In this document: positions 25,998-34,325 of the stretch, in pieces | How the letters are laid out: each line of letters starts with the position of its first letter | Position numbering within the stretch: position 1 is the stretch's first letter | From: Lachnospiraceae bacterium | Lineage (GTDB): Bacteria; Bacillota; Clostridia; Lachnospirales; Lachnospiraceae | DNA length: 35,394 nt | Direction of reading: 5' to 3' | Assembly (NCBI GenBank): GCA_017619635.1 | Contig: JAFZRZ010000051.1 | Location: forward strand, 1-35,394 | The notes under the pieces: generated by a model | What the model was told of the DNA's origin: nothing | The model's database searches: none | Seen by the model: only the letters and a program-made list of their open reading frames with translations | Position numbers and translations under genes: made by a program

Positions 25998-26083
25998 ATA
26001 TGGTAATCTATCATGGTCGCGAAAATAGATGGTCCTCTGTTACTGATGTGATATGAACATCCATACAATAAGGAGATATAGAA
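25998..26083 (+). promoter_or_regulatory. Structured rplS leader (possible L19 autoregulatory site)
   Basis: The 86-base leader can form two stems, ATCTAT/ATAGAT and GATGT/ACATC, before the AAGGAG ribosome site. Ribosomal protein L19 leaders with autoregulation are known in Firmicutes. The match here is by position and general structure only. Confidence 0.3.
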
Positions 26084-26431
26084 ATGAACGAGATTATTAA
26101 AGCTATTGAAGATGAACAGCTCAAGGCTGAAGTTCCTGCATTTGAAGTAGGTGACACAGTTAAGGTTCACGGTAAGATCAAGGAAGGTAACAGAGAGCGT
26201 ATTCAGGTTTTTGAAGGCACTGTTATCAAGATGCAGGGTGGTTCAAACAGAGCTACATTTACTGTACGTAAGACTTCTAACGGCGTAGGTGTTGAGAAGA
26301 CATGGCCGCTTCACTCACCCAATGTTGTAAAGGTTGAAGTTATAAGACACGGTAAAGTAAGACGTGCTAAACTGTTCTACTTAAGAGACAGAGTTGGTAA
26401 GTCAGCTAAGGTTAAAGAAGTTCTTAGATAA
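26084..26431 (+). CDS. rplS: 50S ribosomal protein L19
   Basis: The 115-residue protein matches bacterial L19: [47 protein letters not shown] and the basic [22 protein letters not shown] end. It lies at the 30S/50S interface. AAGGAG precedes the ATG, and a terminator immediately follows. Next to lepB, rbgA and rnhB it forms the usual Firmicute ribosome-biogenesis neighbourhood. Confidence 0.98.
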   Translation: MNEIIKAIEDEQLKAEVPAFEVGDTVKVHGKIKEGNRERIQVFEGTVIKMQGGSNRATFTVRKTSNGVGVEKTWPLHSPNVVKVEVIRHGKVRRAKLFYLRDRVGKSAKVKEVLR

Positions 26432-26438
26432 AACGATT

Positions 26439-26468
26439 AAAAAAGGGTCAGAAATGACCCTTTTTTGC
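26439..26468 (+). terminator. Terminator of rplS
   Basis: A perfect 12-bp stem, AAAAAAGGGTCA / TGACCCTTTTTT, with a GAAA loop, starting 7 bases after the stop codon. Confidence 0.9.
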
Positions 26469-26472
26469 TTTA

Positions 26473-26501
26473 TTGGGATTTGGCAAAAAGAGGCGTAAAC
26501 T
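26473..26501 (+). promoter_or_regulatory. Candidate promoter of the lepB-rbgA-lepB-rnhB operon
   Basis: TTGGGA (26473-26478), 17 bases, TAAACT (26496-26501). Moderate matches only, but a promoter is needed after the rplS terminator. Confidence 0.35.
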
Positions 26502-26514
26502 TCAGGGGTAAAGT

Positions 26515-27105
26515 ATGTCAAATAAAAAGGGTTTGAGTTTTTCGAGAAAAAGAAGAAAAGTATCATCGGAGGTCGGACGTGAGATAATAAACTATCTTAT
26601 CGGTATTTCCGTTGCCATGATAATAGCTGTGTTTTTGTCGTATAACTGGGGCGGAAAGACCTCGGTTATCGGTGTTTCTATGGAAAACACACTCTACAGC
26701 GGACAGACAATACTGATAAGCAGACTTTCATATCTTGTGCTCAAGCCAAAGGTTGGAGATGTCATAGTTTTTAAACCAAACGGAAATAAGAACACCCACT
26801 ATTATGTTAAAAGGGTTGTTGCGACTCCGGGAGATACGGTCGAATTCAGAGACGGCCGTCTGTATGTTAACGGTAAACAGGAAACAGGTGGATTTGATAA
26901 GGTTGCGGATCCCGGTATAGCCGAATCACCGATCGTACTGGGGGCTGATGAGTATTTTGTTCTTGGTGATAACAGAAACAACAGTGAGGATTCAAGATCC
27001 GGAAACATAGGTCCTGTAAGCAAGAGCCTCATTGAAGGCAGGGCATGGTTTAAACTGACAATGAATGACAGTTACATGGGATTTATAGACAGGGGAGTGG
27101 ACTGA
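26515..27105 (+). CDS. lepB: Signal peptidase I (first copy)
   Basis: The 196-residue type I signal peptidase removes signal peptides from secreted proteins on the outer face of the membrane. A basic N-terminus (SRKRRK) precedes one membrane segment (about 26-43). The catalytic dyad is Ser55 (GVSMENTL) and Lys99 (YYVKRV); box E is GDNRNNSEDSR (151-161). In the active-site box, ENTL replaces the more usual EPTL. Its stop codon is one base from the rbgA start. A second, diverged copy lies just beyond rbgA. Confidence 0.94.
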   Translation: MSNKKGLSFSRKRRKVSSEVGREIINYLIGISVAMIIAVFLSYNWGGKTSVIGVSMENTLYSGQTILISRLSYLVLKPKVGDVIVFKPNGNKNTHYYVKRVVATPGDTVEFRDGRLYVNGKQETGGFDKVADPGIAESPIVLGADEYFVLGDNRNNSEDSRSGNIGPVSKSLIEGRAWFKLTMNDSYMGFIDRGVD

Positions 27106-27106
27106 T

Positions 27107-27961
27107 ATGGCAAATGAACAGATCATAAACTGGTATCCCGGTCATATGACGAAAGCAAAACGTCAGATGCAGGAGGATATAAAACTTATCGATCTTATTA
27201 TAGAGATAGTTGATGCCAGGATACCTCTGTCAAGCAGGAATCCTGATATAGATGAGCTTGGAAAGAACAGATCACGTATCGTTCTGTTAAACAAAGCAGA
27301 TCTTGCTGATCCCAATGCGAGTAAGGAATGGATAAATTATTTTGAGAAGAAGGGTATCATATGTCTTGAGATAGATTCGAGAAATAAAGGAAGTCTGTCA
27401 AAGATCAAGGATATGGTACTTGATGCCTGTAAGGAAAAGATAGAGCGTGACAGAAAAAGAGGTATCATAAACAGACCGGTGAGAGCCATGGTCGTTGGTA
27501 TACCAAATGTCGGAAAATCAACATTTATTAATTCCTATGCGGGAAGAGCATGTGCAAAGACCGGGAACAAACCCGGAGTGACCAAAGGCAAGCAGTGGAT
27601 AAAGCTTAATAAAAATCTCGAGCTTTTGGATACACCGGGAATCTTATGGCCTAAATTTGAGGATCCGCAGACAGGCCTTAAACTGGCATATATCGGTTCC
27701 ATAAACGACGGTATCATAGTAATAGAAGAGTTGGCATGCAATTTCATAGAACATGTATCAAAAAGGTATCCGAATTGTATAAAAAAGGCGTATAATATTG
27801 AGGATGACAATTTAGAGCCTTATAAGATTTTGGAGGCTGTTGCCGTTAAGAGGGGATGCCTGTTAAAAGCGGGTGAACCTGATATCACTAAGGCAGCAAA
27901 GCTTATAATGGATGATTTCAGAGCCGGTAAGCTGGGAAGGATTACATTGGAATCGGTATGA
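27107..27961 (+). CDS. rbgA: Ribosome biogenesis GTPase YlqF/RbgA
   Basis: The 284-residue GTPase helps late assembly of the 50S subunit. The G motifs are circularly permuted, as in this family: G4 NKAD (62-65) comes before G1 GIPNVGKS (131-138), G2 Thr159 (PGVTKGKQW) and G3 DTPG (175-178). The N-terminus INWYPGHMTKAKRQM is diagnostic of YlqF/RbgA. It follows lepB by one base and overlaps the second lepB by 4 bases, so all three are coupled. Its neighbours rplS and rnhB are the same as in Bacillus subtilis. Confidence 0.96.
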   Translation: MANEQIINWYPGHMTKAKRQMQEDIKLIDLIIEIVDARIPLSSRNPDIDELGKNRSRIVLLNKADLADPNASKEWINYFEKKGIICLEIDSRNKGSLSKIKDMVLDACKEKIERDRKRGIINRPVRAMVVGIPNVGKSTFINSYAGRACAKTGNKPGVTKGKQWIKLNKNLELLDTPGILWPKFEDPQTGLKLAYIGSINDGIIVIEELACNFIEHVSKRYPNCIKKAYNIEDDNLEPYKILEAVAVKRGCLLKAGEPDITKAAKLIMDDFRAGKLGRITLESV

Positions 27962-28503
27962 AAAAGAAAGAAATACTAAAAGAGATCTTAAGCACAAGTC
28001 TTTATCTGTTGGGAGTACTCCTCGTTACATTTTTGCTCGTAAAGTTTGTTGTTCAGCGTACAGAGGTATTGAGCGGTTCAATGGAGCCCACTCTCTACAA
28101 AGGGGAGAGCTATCTGGTTGATAAGATATCCTACAGGTTCAAAGAACCTGAAAGATATGACATTATAACTTTCAAGTATAAATATGCAGAAAAGACCTAT
28201 TACGTTAAAAGGATCATAGGACTTCCCGGAGAAAAAGTCTTTATAGACGAATACGGTACCATCTTTATCAATGACAAGGTACTGGTTGAGAATTACGGAA
28301 ATGCAGTTATCGAAAACCCAGGACTTGCGGCAGAACCAATAAAACTTGGTGATGATGAATACTTTGTTATGGGCGATAACCGTAACGACAGTCAGGATTC
28401 GAGATATCCGCAGGTAGGTGCGGTAAAACGTGAACAGATACTCGGAAAACTCTGGGTTCAGATTTGGCCTCTAAACAGACTGAGGTTCATGAAGGGCAAA
28501 TAG
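27958..28503 (+). CDS. lepB: Signal peptidase I (second copy)
   Basis: The 181-residue type I signal peptidase has one N-terminal membrane segment (13-31), Ser41 in the canonical SGSMEPTL, Lys84 in YYVKRIIGLPG and box E GDNRNDSQDSR (139-149). It is more canonical than the copy upstream of rbgA and diverges enough that the two are not a recent duplication. The ATG overlaps the rbgA stop codon, and rnhB starts at the base after its own stop codon. Confidence 0.95.
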   Translation: MKKKEILKEILSTSLYLLGVLLVTFLLVKFVVQRTEVLSGSMEPTLYKGESYLVDKISYRFKEPERYDIITFKYKYAEKTYYVKRIIGLPGEKVFIDEYGTIFINDKVLVENYGNAVIENPGLAAEPIKLGDDEYFVMGDNRNDSQDSRYPQVGAVKREQILGKLWVQIWPLNRLRFMKGK

Positions 28504-29160
28504 ATGACCAAAGCAGAAGAAAAAGAGCTCAAAAGACAGGAAAAACTCGCAAAAGAGATAGCAAGATGCGAAGAGCTTAAAAAATATGAGAAAGAATATG
28601 AATCCTTCGGCTATATATGCGGTATAGACGAAGTGGGAAGAGGTCCTCTTGCAGGGCCTGTTGTCGCAGGTGCCGTTATACTTCCGAAGGACTGTGACAT
28701 CCTTTATATAAATGATTCAAAGAAACTCTCTGAAAAAAAGAGAGAAGAACTCTATGATGTTATCATGGAAAAAGCCGTGGCTGTAGGCATAGGATATGCG
28801 ACTCACGAAAGGATAGATGAGATAAATATCTTACAGGCAACCTATGAAGCCATGCGTGAAGCTATCAGTAAATTGAGCGTAAAACCCGATATATTATTAA
28901 ACGATGCGGTTACTATACCTTTGGTCGATATAAAGCAGGTGCCCATTATTAAAGGAGATGCAAAATCAATCTCTATCGGTGCTGCCTCAATAATTGCCAA
29001 AGTGACAAGAGACAGGCTGATGGTCGAATATGACAAAAAATGGCCTCAGTACAACTTCGCATCAAATAAGGGATACGGTTCGGCTGCGCATATAGCTGCC
29101 ATAAAGGAATATGGTCCCTGTGAGATACACAGAAGAAGCTTTATAAAGAACTTTGTATGA
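28504..29160 (+). CDS. rnhB: Ribonuclease HII
   Basis: The 218-residue enzyme removes ribonucleotides from RNA-DNA hybrids. Asp42 and Glu43 in GIDEVGRGPLAGPVVAG, Asp134 in LLNDAV and Asp170 in IIAKVTRDR form the DEDD metal site, and NDSKKLS follows the first pair. A charged helical extension of about 35 residues precedes the catalytic domain. It starts directly after the lepB stop codon with no spacer, so translation is likely coupled. Confidence 0.95.
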   Translation: MTKAEEKELKRQEKLAKEIARCEELKKYEKEYESFGYICGIDEVGRGPLAGPVVAGAVILPKDCDILYINDSKKLSEKKREELYDVIMEKAVAVGIGYATHERIDEINILQATYEAMREAISKLSVKPDILLNDAVTIPLVDIKQVPIIKGDAKSISIGAASIIAKVTRDRLMVEYDKKWPQYNFASNKGYGSAAHIAAIKEYGPCEIHRRSFIKNFV

Positions 29161-29172
29161 TAAAGGTGTCAT

Positions 29173-30699
29173 ATGGCGATTAATCTGCTCGGAAATCTTA
29201 ATACAAACACCGCTTACAATACCCAGGCCAATACAGGTATTGATCAGTCAACTGCGGCTCAGCTCAATCAGATCTCTGACAGCAGAGCACTCATGGCTCA
29301 GATCAGAGCATTGATGCCCGGACAGACTATCGCAGGACAGCTTGTTGAACAGGAAGGCAAATCTTTACAGTTGTTATTAAACAACAATGTCTTACTTAAC
29401 ACCACTTTGGATTCTCAGACCGCACTCACAACAGGTCAGAATATCTCATTTGAAGTAAAAAGCAATAATAACGGTCAGCTTGTGCTCAGACCGCTTCATT
29501 TGAATGTCAGCAATCAGGCAACTGCATTTAAAGCTCTTGAAAGTGCTAATGTTCAGGTGAATGATGCGACTTTGAAGATGGTAGATTCACTGATGAAAGA
29601 AGGCATGCCCATTAACAGGGAGACACTTCAGAGCATAAACAGGGATATCAATATGTTCCCACAGGCAGATGTGAATGACATAGTCATGCTTCATAAGCTG
29701 GATATGCCTGTTAATGAAGCCAACATTGAGCAGATGCATCTGTACAACAATAATAATCAGTGGATGCTTGAAAACGTATCAGATCTTACAGAGGATCTGA
29801 CACAATTATTTACTCAGGTTGCCGATGAACCTGAGGTGCTTAACAAGCTTACGACTGAGCTTGAGAAACTCTTTTCAAATGAGCAGGTTACAGAGAATAC
29901 GGAAGGTAAACAGCAGGTTGCAGGTGAAAATGCACTGACACAGGACGGAAAGATGATAATCCGTGAGGAGGATGCGCAGAATGCTCAAAAGCAAGAGACT
30001 GTAACAAGCAAAAATGTATTTGATATATTAAAACAGGCCACACCCGAGAAGTTAAAAGATCCTGCATTTGCAAAAGAAGTTAAGACAGCACTGAATGATG
30101 CCATAAGCAATAAGATGCTAATGGAGCCTGAAAAGGTGGCTGACAAAGAGTATATCAAAAACTATTATGATAAGGTTAAAGACCTTACGGGAAAACTTGA
30201 AGAGGTTTTAGCCCAGAACGGTAAGGCAGACACAGCACTTGCCAAAGATGTATCACAGATAAGAAATAACGTTGATTTCATGAATCAGATCAACGAACTC
30301 TATAACTATGTGCAGCTGCCTTTAAAGATGGCGGGGGCACAGGCAAACGGCGATCTGTATGTTTATGCAAAGAAGAAAAACGGCTCTCAAAAAGATGCAG
30401 ACGAACCTCTGACAGCGCTTTTACATCTTTCTATGGAAGCACTCGGAAACATGGATATCTTCTTAAAGCTGCAAAACGAGAAGCTCTCAACAAAATTTTG
30501 CTTGGAGAGAGAGGAACTCATCGATTTTGTTGAAGAGCATATAGATGAGCTAAATGAGAGACTCATTGAAAAAGGCTACAATATAGACACAACTGTTGGC
30601 AAGCTTGAGGACAAAGAGAGAACGGTCATCGACAATATCAAGTCTGAATCTCCGCAGATAAGCGTATTAAGTACTCAGGCATTTGACGCGAGGGCATAG
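29173..30699 (+). CDS. FliK-like flagellar hook-length control protein
   Basis: The 508-residue protein has a Gln/Asn-rich N-terminal half with low-complexity linkers (about 245-290). A C-terminal domain (about 395-480) reads DLYVYAKKKN..., LTALLHLSMEALGNMDIF, KLSTKFCLEREELIDFVEEH and LNERLIEKGY, which resembles the globular FliK C-terminus that meets FlhB. It is not in a flagellar cluster; the position after rnhB matches the ylqG slot of B. subtilis. The adjacent gene resembles the FlhB cytoplasmic end, supporting a functional pair. AAAGGTG 5 bases before the ATG. Whether it controls hook length or is a diverged relative is uncertain. Confidence 0.7.
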   Translation: MAINLLGNLNTNTAYNTQANTGIDQSTAAQLNQISDSRALMAQIRALMPGQTIAGQLVEQEGKSLQLLLNNNVLLNTTLDSQTALTTGQNISFEVKSNNNGQLVLRPLHLNVSNQATAFKALESANVQVNDATLKMVDSLMKEGMPINRETLQSINRDINMFPQADVNDIVMLHKLDMPVNEANIEQMHLYNNNNQWMLENVSDLTEDLTQLFTQVADEPEVLNKLTTELEKLFSNEQVTENTEGKQQVAGENALTQDGKMIIREEDAQNAQKQETVTSKNVFDILKQATPEKLKDPAFAKEVKTALNDAISNKMLMEPEKVADKEYIKNYYDKVKDLTGKLEEVLAQNGKADTALAKDVSQIRNNVDFMNQINELYNYVQLPLKMAGAQANGDLYVYAKKKNGSQKDADEPLTALLHLSMEALGNMDIFLKLQNEKLSTKFCLEREELIDFVEEHIDELNERLIEKGYNIDTTVGKLEDKERTVIDNIKSESPQISVLSTQAFDARA

Positions 30700-30701
30700 A
30701 T

Positions 30702-30980
30702 ATGGCAAAAGATACTAAAGCAAAAACTGCCATAGCGCTTGAATACAATCCCGACGAAGCAGCCCCCAAGGTCATAGCAACAGGTAAAGGTCTCGTTGCC
30801 GAAAAAATCATAGAAAAAGCCAAGGAAGCAAATGTGCCGGTACATGCGGACGGTAAGCTTGCAGCAACGCTTTCAAAGTTAGAGATAGGCGACATGATAC
30901 CGCCCGAACTCTATGAGGCCGTGGCCGAGATCCTGGTATTCGTGGATGCGCTTGAAAAGATAAAGAAAAAAGGCGGTTGA
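30702..30980 (+). CDS. FlhB C-terminal-domain-like protein (YlqH-like)
   Basis: The 92-residue protein matches the cytoplasmic tail of FlhB/YscU: AIALEYNPDEAAPKVIATGKGLVAEKIIEKAKEANVPVHAD, LAATLSKLEIGDMIPPELYEAVAEILVFV. The autocleaving NPTH loop is replaced by NPDE-AAP and no membrane part is present. Free-standing FlhB-tail homologues next to rnhB are known in Firmicutes (ylqH of B. subtilis). It begins 2 bases after the FliK-like gene. Confidence 0.88.
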   Translation: MAKDTKAKTAIALEYNPDEAAPKVIATGKGLVAEKIIEKAKEANVPVHADGKLAATLSKLEIGDMIPPELYEAVAEILVFVDALEKIKKKGG

Positions 30981-31003
30981 TCAAAATAAAAAGTAAAGAT
31001 AAT

Positions 31004-31050
31004 GCCTTCCCGGCAGATATGATATAATCTGTCTGGAAGGTTTATTTTGT
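31004..31050 (+). terminator. Terminator of the lepB-to-ylqH operon
   Basis: CCTTCC(C)GGCAGAT pairs with ATCTGTC(T)GGAAGG over an 8-base loop, followed by TTTATTTTGTTTG. The loop contains a promoter-like TGATATAAT. Confidence 0.7.
31020..31028 (+). promoter_or_regulatory. Extended -10 box inside the terminator loop
   Basis: TGATATAAT lies in the apical part of the terminator. It could start a second transcript for the two-component genes; the -35 region is weak. Confidence 0.3.
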
Positions 31051-31089
31051 TTGTTAAGAAAGATTTAATAATTTTATGTTATATTTCTT

Positions 31090-31095
31090 TATAAT
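31090..31095 (+). promoter_or_regulatory. -10 box of the two-component operon
   Basis: Perfect TATAAT, 45 bases before the start codon at 31141; no good -35 is seen, so an activator may be needed. Confidence 0.4.
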
Positions 31096-31140
31096 AGGCT
31101 GATAGATTTGTTATAAGGCAAATGTTTGGGAGGAAAGGGA

Positions 31141-31836
31141 TTGAAAACAAATATACTTGTTGTAGATGACGACAGAGAGATAGTTGATGCGATAGAGATA
31201 TATCTTTTACAGGAAGATTTTGATGTGTACAAGGCATATGACGGTGAGGAAGCAATAAAGATGCTTAAATCACATGATATACATCTTATTCTTCTTGATA
31301 TCATGATGCCTGTCCTTGACGGTATTCATGCTGCCATAAAGATAAGAGAATACAGCTCTGTTCCGATAATCTTTTTATCTGCAAAATCTGAAGATTCGGA
31401 TAAGATACTCGGACTTAATATCGGAGCGGATGATTATATAACAAAACCTTTCAATCCTCTCGAACTTGTTGCGAGAGTCAAATCAAATCTGAGAAGATAC
31501 ACGACACTTGGAAGCATAGATGCTTCGGAAGACAACACATTTTCTGTTGGCGGACTTGTGATAAACGATGATACCAAAGAGGTTACTGTTGAAGGAAACA
31601 GTGTCAAGTTGACACCCATCGAATACAATATACTTTTGCTTCTGGTTAAGAACCAGGGAAGAGTATTCTCTATAGATCAGATCTATGAGAACATATGGGA
31701 AGAGGAAGCTATTGGCGCCGATAACACAGTGGCTGTTCATATAAGGCATATCAGGGAAAAGATCGAGATAAATCCCAAAGAGCCCAGATATCTTAAAGTC
31801 GTATGGGGCGTAGGATACAAGATAGAGAAACAGTGA
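31141..31836 (+). CDS. OmpR/PhoB-type response regulator
   Basis: The 231-residue protein has a receiver domain (acidic pocket Asp10/Asp11, phosphorylation site Asp53 in LILLDIMMP, Lys102 in TKPF) and a C-terminal winged helix (about 130-231) with the usual VKLTPIEYNILLLLVKNQGRVFSIDQIYENIW and HIRHIREKIE. The start is TTG at 31141, placed 7 bases after GGAGG; a TTG at 31126 overlaps the ribosome site and is less likely. The sensor kinase follows after 53 bases, so the two should act together. Confidence 0.93.
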   Translation: MKTNILVVDDDREIVDAIEIYLLQEDFDVYKAYDGEEAIKMLKSHDIHLILLDIMMPVLDGIHAAIKIREYSSVPIIFLSAKSEDSDKILGLNIGADDYITKPFNPLELVARVKSNLRRYTTLGSIDASEDNTFSVGGLVINDDTKEVTVEGNSVKLTPIEYNILLLLVKNQGRVFSIDQIYENIWEEEAIGADNTVAVHIRHIREKIEINPKEPRYLKVVWGVGYKIEKQ

Positions 31837-31889
31837 TTTTGTGAGGATATTTTAAAGATGTTTACTTATAAAAGCGGGGGAGATACAAA

Positions 31890-34259
31890 ATGAAAAAGGG
31901 AATTGGAAAAGTTAAAAGGTTTTTGCTGATCTTTTTGAGTACGCTGCTCATAGCGACAACGTTTCTTACAGCATATATCTTTATTGAAGATTCCACGATG
32001 ATAGTGGATTACGGAAAGTCTAAGACCAGACACTTCTTACCGTTCTTTGAAAGAGACGGTGTGGCTTATGAGGACTCGGAACTATTTGACAGACTGTTTG
32101 AAGACAGTGTTGATGATATCGTAAGGATGGCTGTCATTAAAAACCAGATGGAGACAGACGGAGCATACGATCCTAAAAAAGTAGTTGATATCAAGGCTTT
32201 TGCAAACAGGAATAACGTGGCTTATGATGACACGGTTTCTGTTCAGTACTACCTTGATGATCTTATCAACTGGGGAAACAGGGGGATAGATTATAAAGAA
32301 GTAAGTGCATCCGCAATGCCTTTTGAGGTTGACGGTGACGTCGTAACGATAGCGATATCAAGATATAAGACGGTAGAGGGCAAGGATCTTCTTTCCTGTG
32401 CTTCCAACTATCAGGAATACCAGGAACTAGTAAATGACCTTACAGAGGCTACAAAAGCTTTGTTCTCCAACTATCAGGAATATGTCATGTATAATGACAG
32501 ATATGGTGTCGGAAAGAGCAACATGCTTTACTGCATCCAGATGTACAATGACGGAAAGCCTGTAAGATTCACAAACATGGAAGTCATCAGTATCAAGCAT
32601 ACGGTTGACGAGATAACTGGTCTGTTCAAAAAGCAGGTAAAGTATCTTTACTTCAATCCCGATAAGATGACAATGGTGAGCAACACTGATATAAATGCGA
32701 TCACCATGCAGAGCATCATTAACAACTACAGTTATTCATTCTCCGATAACTCACGCATATGGATCGGCTTTGACAACATGTACAGTGCTGATGACGGATT
32801 TGCGCAGGGCAAGAGATATTATGATAACAAGACTGCCGGTTCAGACGGAATCACGATGTTAGTGGTTGTATGGATATCTTTCTTTGCATACTTAAGTCTG
32901 TTCATCTACCTTATGATAAAGGAAGGAAGACCTGCAAAGATTGAGACCGAAGAAGATAACGACAAGATCATCCTTAAGAGGATAGATCACATGCCCATTG
33001 AATTTCTTGTGGTCCTTGCATTCGGTATCATAGTTCTTGATATGATCGTCGCATACTATGTAGCAGCTTATGCGGAAAAAAATCTCTTTGGCGGAGTTAT
33101 AGTCTACGTTGCCATAGTTGCATGCACATTTATTCTTAATTATACATTCATGCCAATGGTCTTATGTTTTGTCAGAAAAGTGAAAGCAAAGAACCTTTGG
33201 GAGAACAGCTGTATTAAGTGGCTTATCGAGCAGATAAGAAAATACACTATAGAGGCATATGACAACGGACATGCTCTTATCAGGACATGGATACCCTATA
33301 TCCTGTTCCTTTTATGCAATCTTATATTCATAATACTTGCTCCTATCGGACTTATAGTTGCCGCTGTTTTTGATATCCTGGTGGGTATCTATCTGTACAG
33401 GAACAATAAGGAACGTCAGGAGATAGTAAAGAGCATAAATATAATAAGCGAATCGGATATAAAGCACCAGATGGATACCAAGGGTATGCACGGTGACAAT
33501 CTCGAACTTGCAAAAGCTGTAAACAATATCGGTGACGGAATAAGAAAGGCTGTTGAGACATCTATGAAGGATGAAAAGATGAAAGCCGATCTTATAACCA
33601 ATGTCTCTCATGATATAAAGACTCCCCTTACTTCTATAATCAACTATGTTGATCTTATAAAGAGAGAGAATATCCAGGATGAGAAGATACAGGGATATAT
33701 AGACATACTCGATCAGAAAAGTCAGAGATTAAAGCAGCTGACAGATGATCTTGTAGAAGCGTCAAAGATAAGCAGCGGAAACATAGTACTTAACTTTGAA
33801 AAGATAAATATTGTTGAACTCATAAATCAGTCAATCGGAGAATATGAGGATAAATTCGCCGATCACGGTTTGAAATGCAGATTCACACCTCCTCAGAACA
33901 GCATCTATATAAGTGTTGATGCAAAGAGCATGTTCAGGATCATAGAGAATCTGTATAACAATATCTATAAATATGCTCTTCAGGGTACAAGAGTATATAT
34001 CGATATAGAGCAGTTTGGTGTGGAAGGTGCACAGAGAGTTCAGCTTTCCGTCAAGAACATATCCGAGAATCAGCTCAACATGTCAGCTCAGGAACTTATA
34101 GAGAGATTCAAGCAGGGAGATGAGTCGAGAAAGACTGAAGGAAGCGGTCTTGGACTTTCGATAGCCAAGAGTCTGACTGAGGCTATGAACGGTCAGTTTG
34201 ATATCTTCCTTGACGGGGATCTGTTCAAAGTAATCCTCACATTTCCATGTGTACAGTAG
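31890..34259 (+). CDS. Membrane sensor histidine kinase
   Basis: The 789-residue kinase has TM1 (11-31), a large extracellular region (32-320) with no domain I recognise, then about five or six membrane segments (322-342, 370-392, 400-425, 468-500). HAMP-less helices follow. The HisKA segment has His574 in NVSHDIKTPLTS, and the ATPase domain has an N box (ENLYNNIYKYA) and a GSGLGLSIAK G2 box near 750. The DxGxG G1 box is not clear: the region reads VKNISENQ, as in several Firmicute kinases of this type. Ribosome site GGGGGAG precedes the ATG. It partners the OmpR-type regulator upstream. The signal is unknown. Confidence 0.9.
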   Translation: MKKGIGKVKRFLLIFLSTLLIATTFLTAYIFIEDSTMIVDYGKSKTRHFLPFFERDGVAYEDSELFDRLFEDSVDDIVRMAVIKNQMETDGAYDPKKVVDIKAFANRNNVAYDDTVSVQYYLDDLINWGNRGIDYKEVSASAMPFEVDGDVVTIAISRYKTVEGKDLLSCASNYQEYQELVNDLTEATKALFSNYQEYVMYNDRYGVGKSNMLYCIQMYNDGKPVRFTNMEVISIKHTVDEITGLFKKQVKYLYFNPDKMTMVSNTDINAITMQSIINNYSYSFSDNSRIWIGFDNMYSADDGFAQGKRYYDNKTAGSDGITMLVVVWISFFAYLSLFIYLMIKEGRPAKIETEEDNDKIILKRIDHMPIEFLVVLAFGIIVLDMIVAYYVAAYAEKNLFGGVIVYVAIVACTFILNYTFMPMVLCFVRKVKAKNLWENSCIKWLIEQIRKYTIEAYDNGHALIRTWIPYILFLLCNLIFIILAPIGLIVAAVFDILVGIYLYRNNKERQEIVKSINIISESDIKHQMDTKGMHGDNLELAKAVNNIGDGIRKAVETSMKDEKMKADLITNVSHDIKTPLTSIINYVDLIKRENIQDEKIQGYIDILDQKSQRLKQLTDDLVEASKISSGNIVLNFEKINIVELINQSIGEYEDKFADHGLKCRFTPPQNSIYISVDAKSMFRIIENLYNNIYKYALQGTRVYIDIEQFGVEGAQRVQLSVKNISENQLNMSAQELIERFKQGDESRKTEGSGLGLSIAKSLTEAMNGQFDIFLDGDLFKVILTFPCVQ

Positions 34260-34281
34260 TAATACAGTTTTGAAAAAAGTG

Positions 34282-34317
34282 GCACACTTGAGTGAAAACG
34301 CTTAAGTGTGCTATAAT
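34282..34317 (+). promoter_or_regulatory. Palindromic promoter of the SGNH hydrolase gene
   Basis: TTGAGT (34288-34293), 18 bases, perfect TATAAT (34312-34317). The -35 box and spacer lie in a 13-bp inverted repeat (GCACACTTGAGTG / CGCTTAAGTGTGC, two G-U pairs if RNA, AAAA loop; 34282-34311). It could be a repressor site, or the hairpin that ends the kinase transcript, although no T run follows. Confidence 0.55.
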
Positions 34318-34325
34318 TTATGTCT

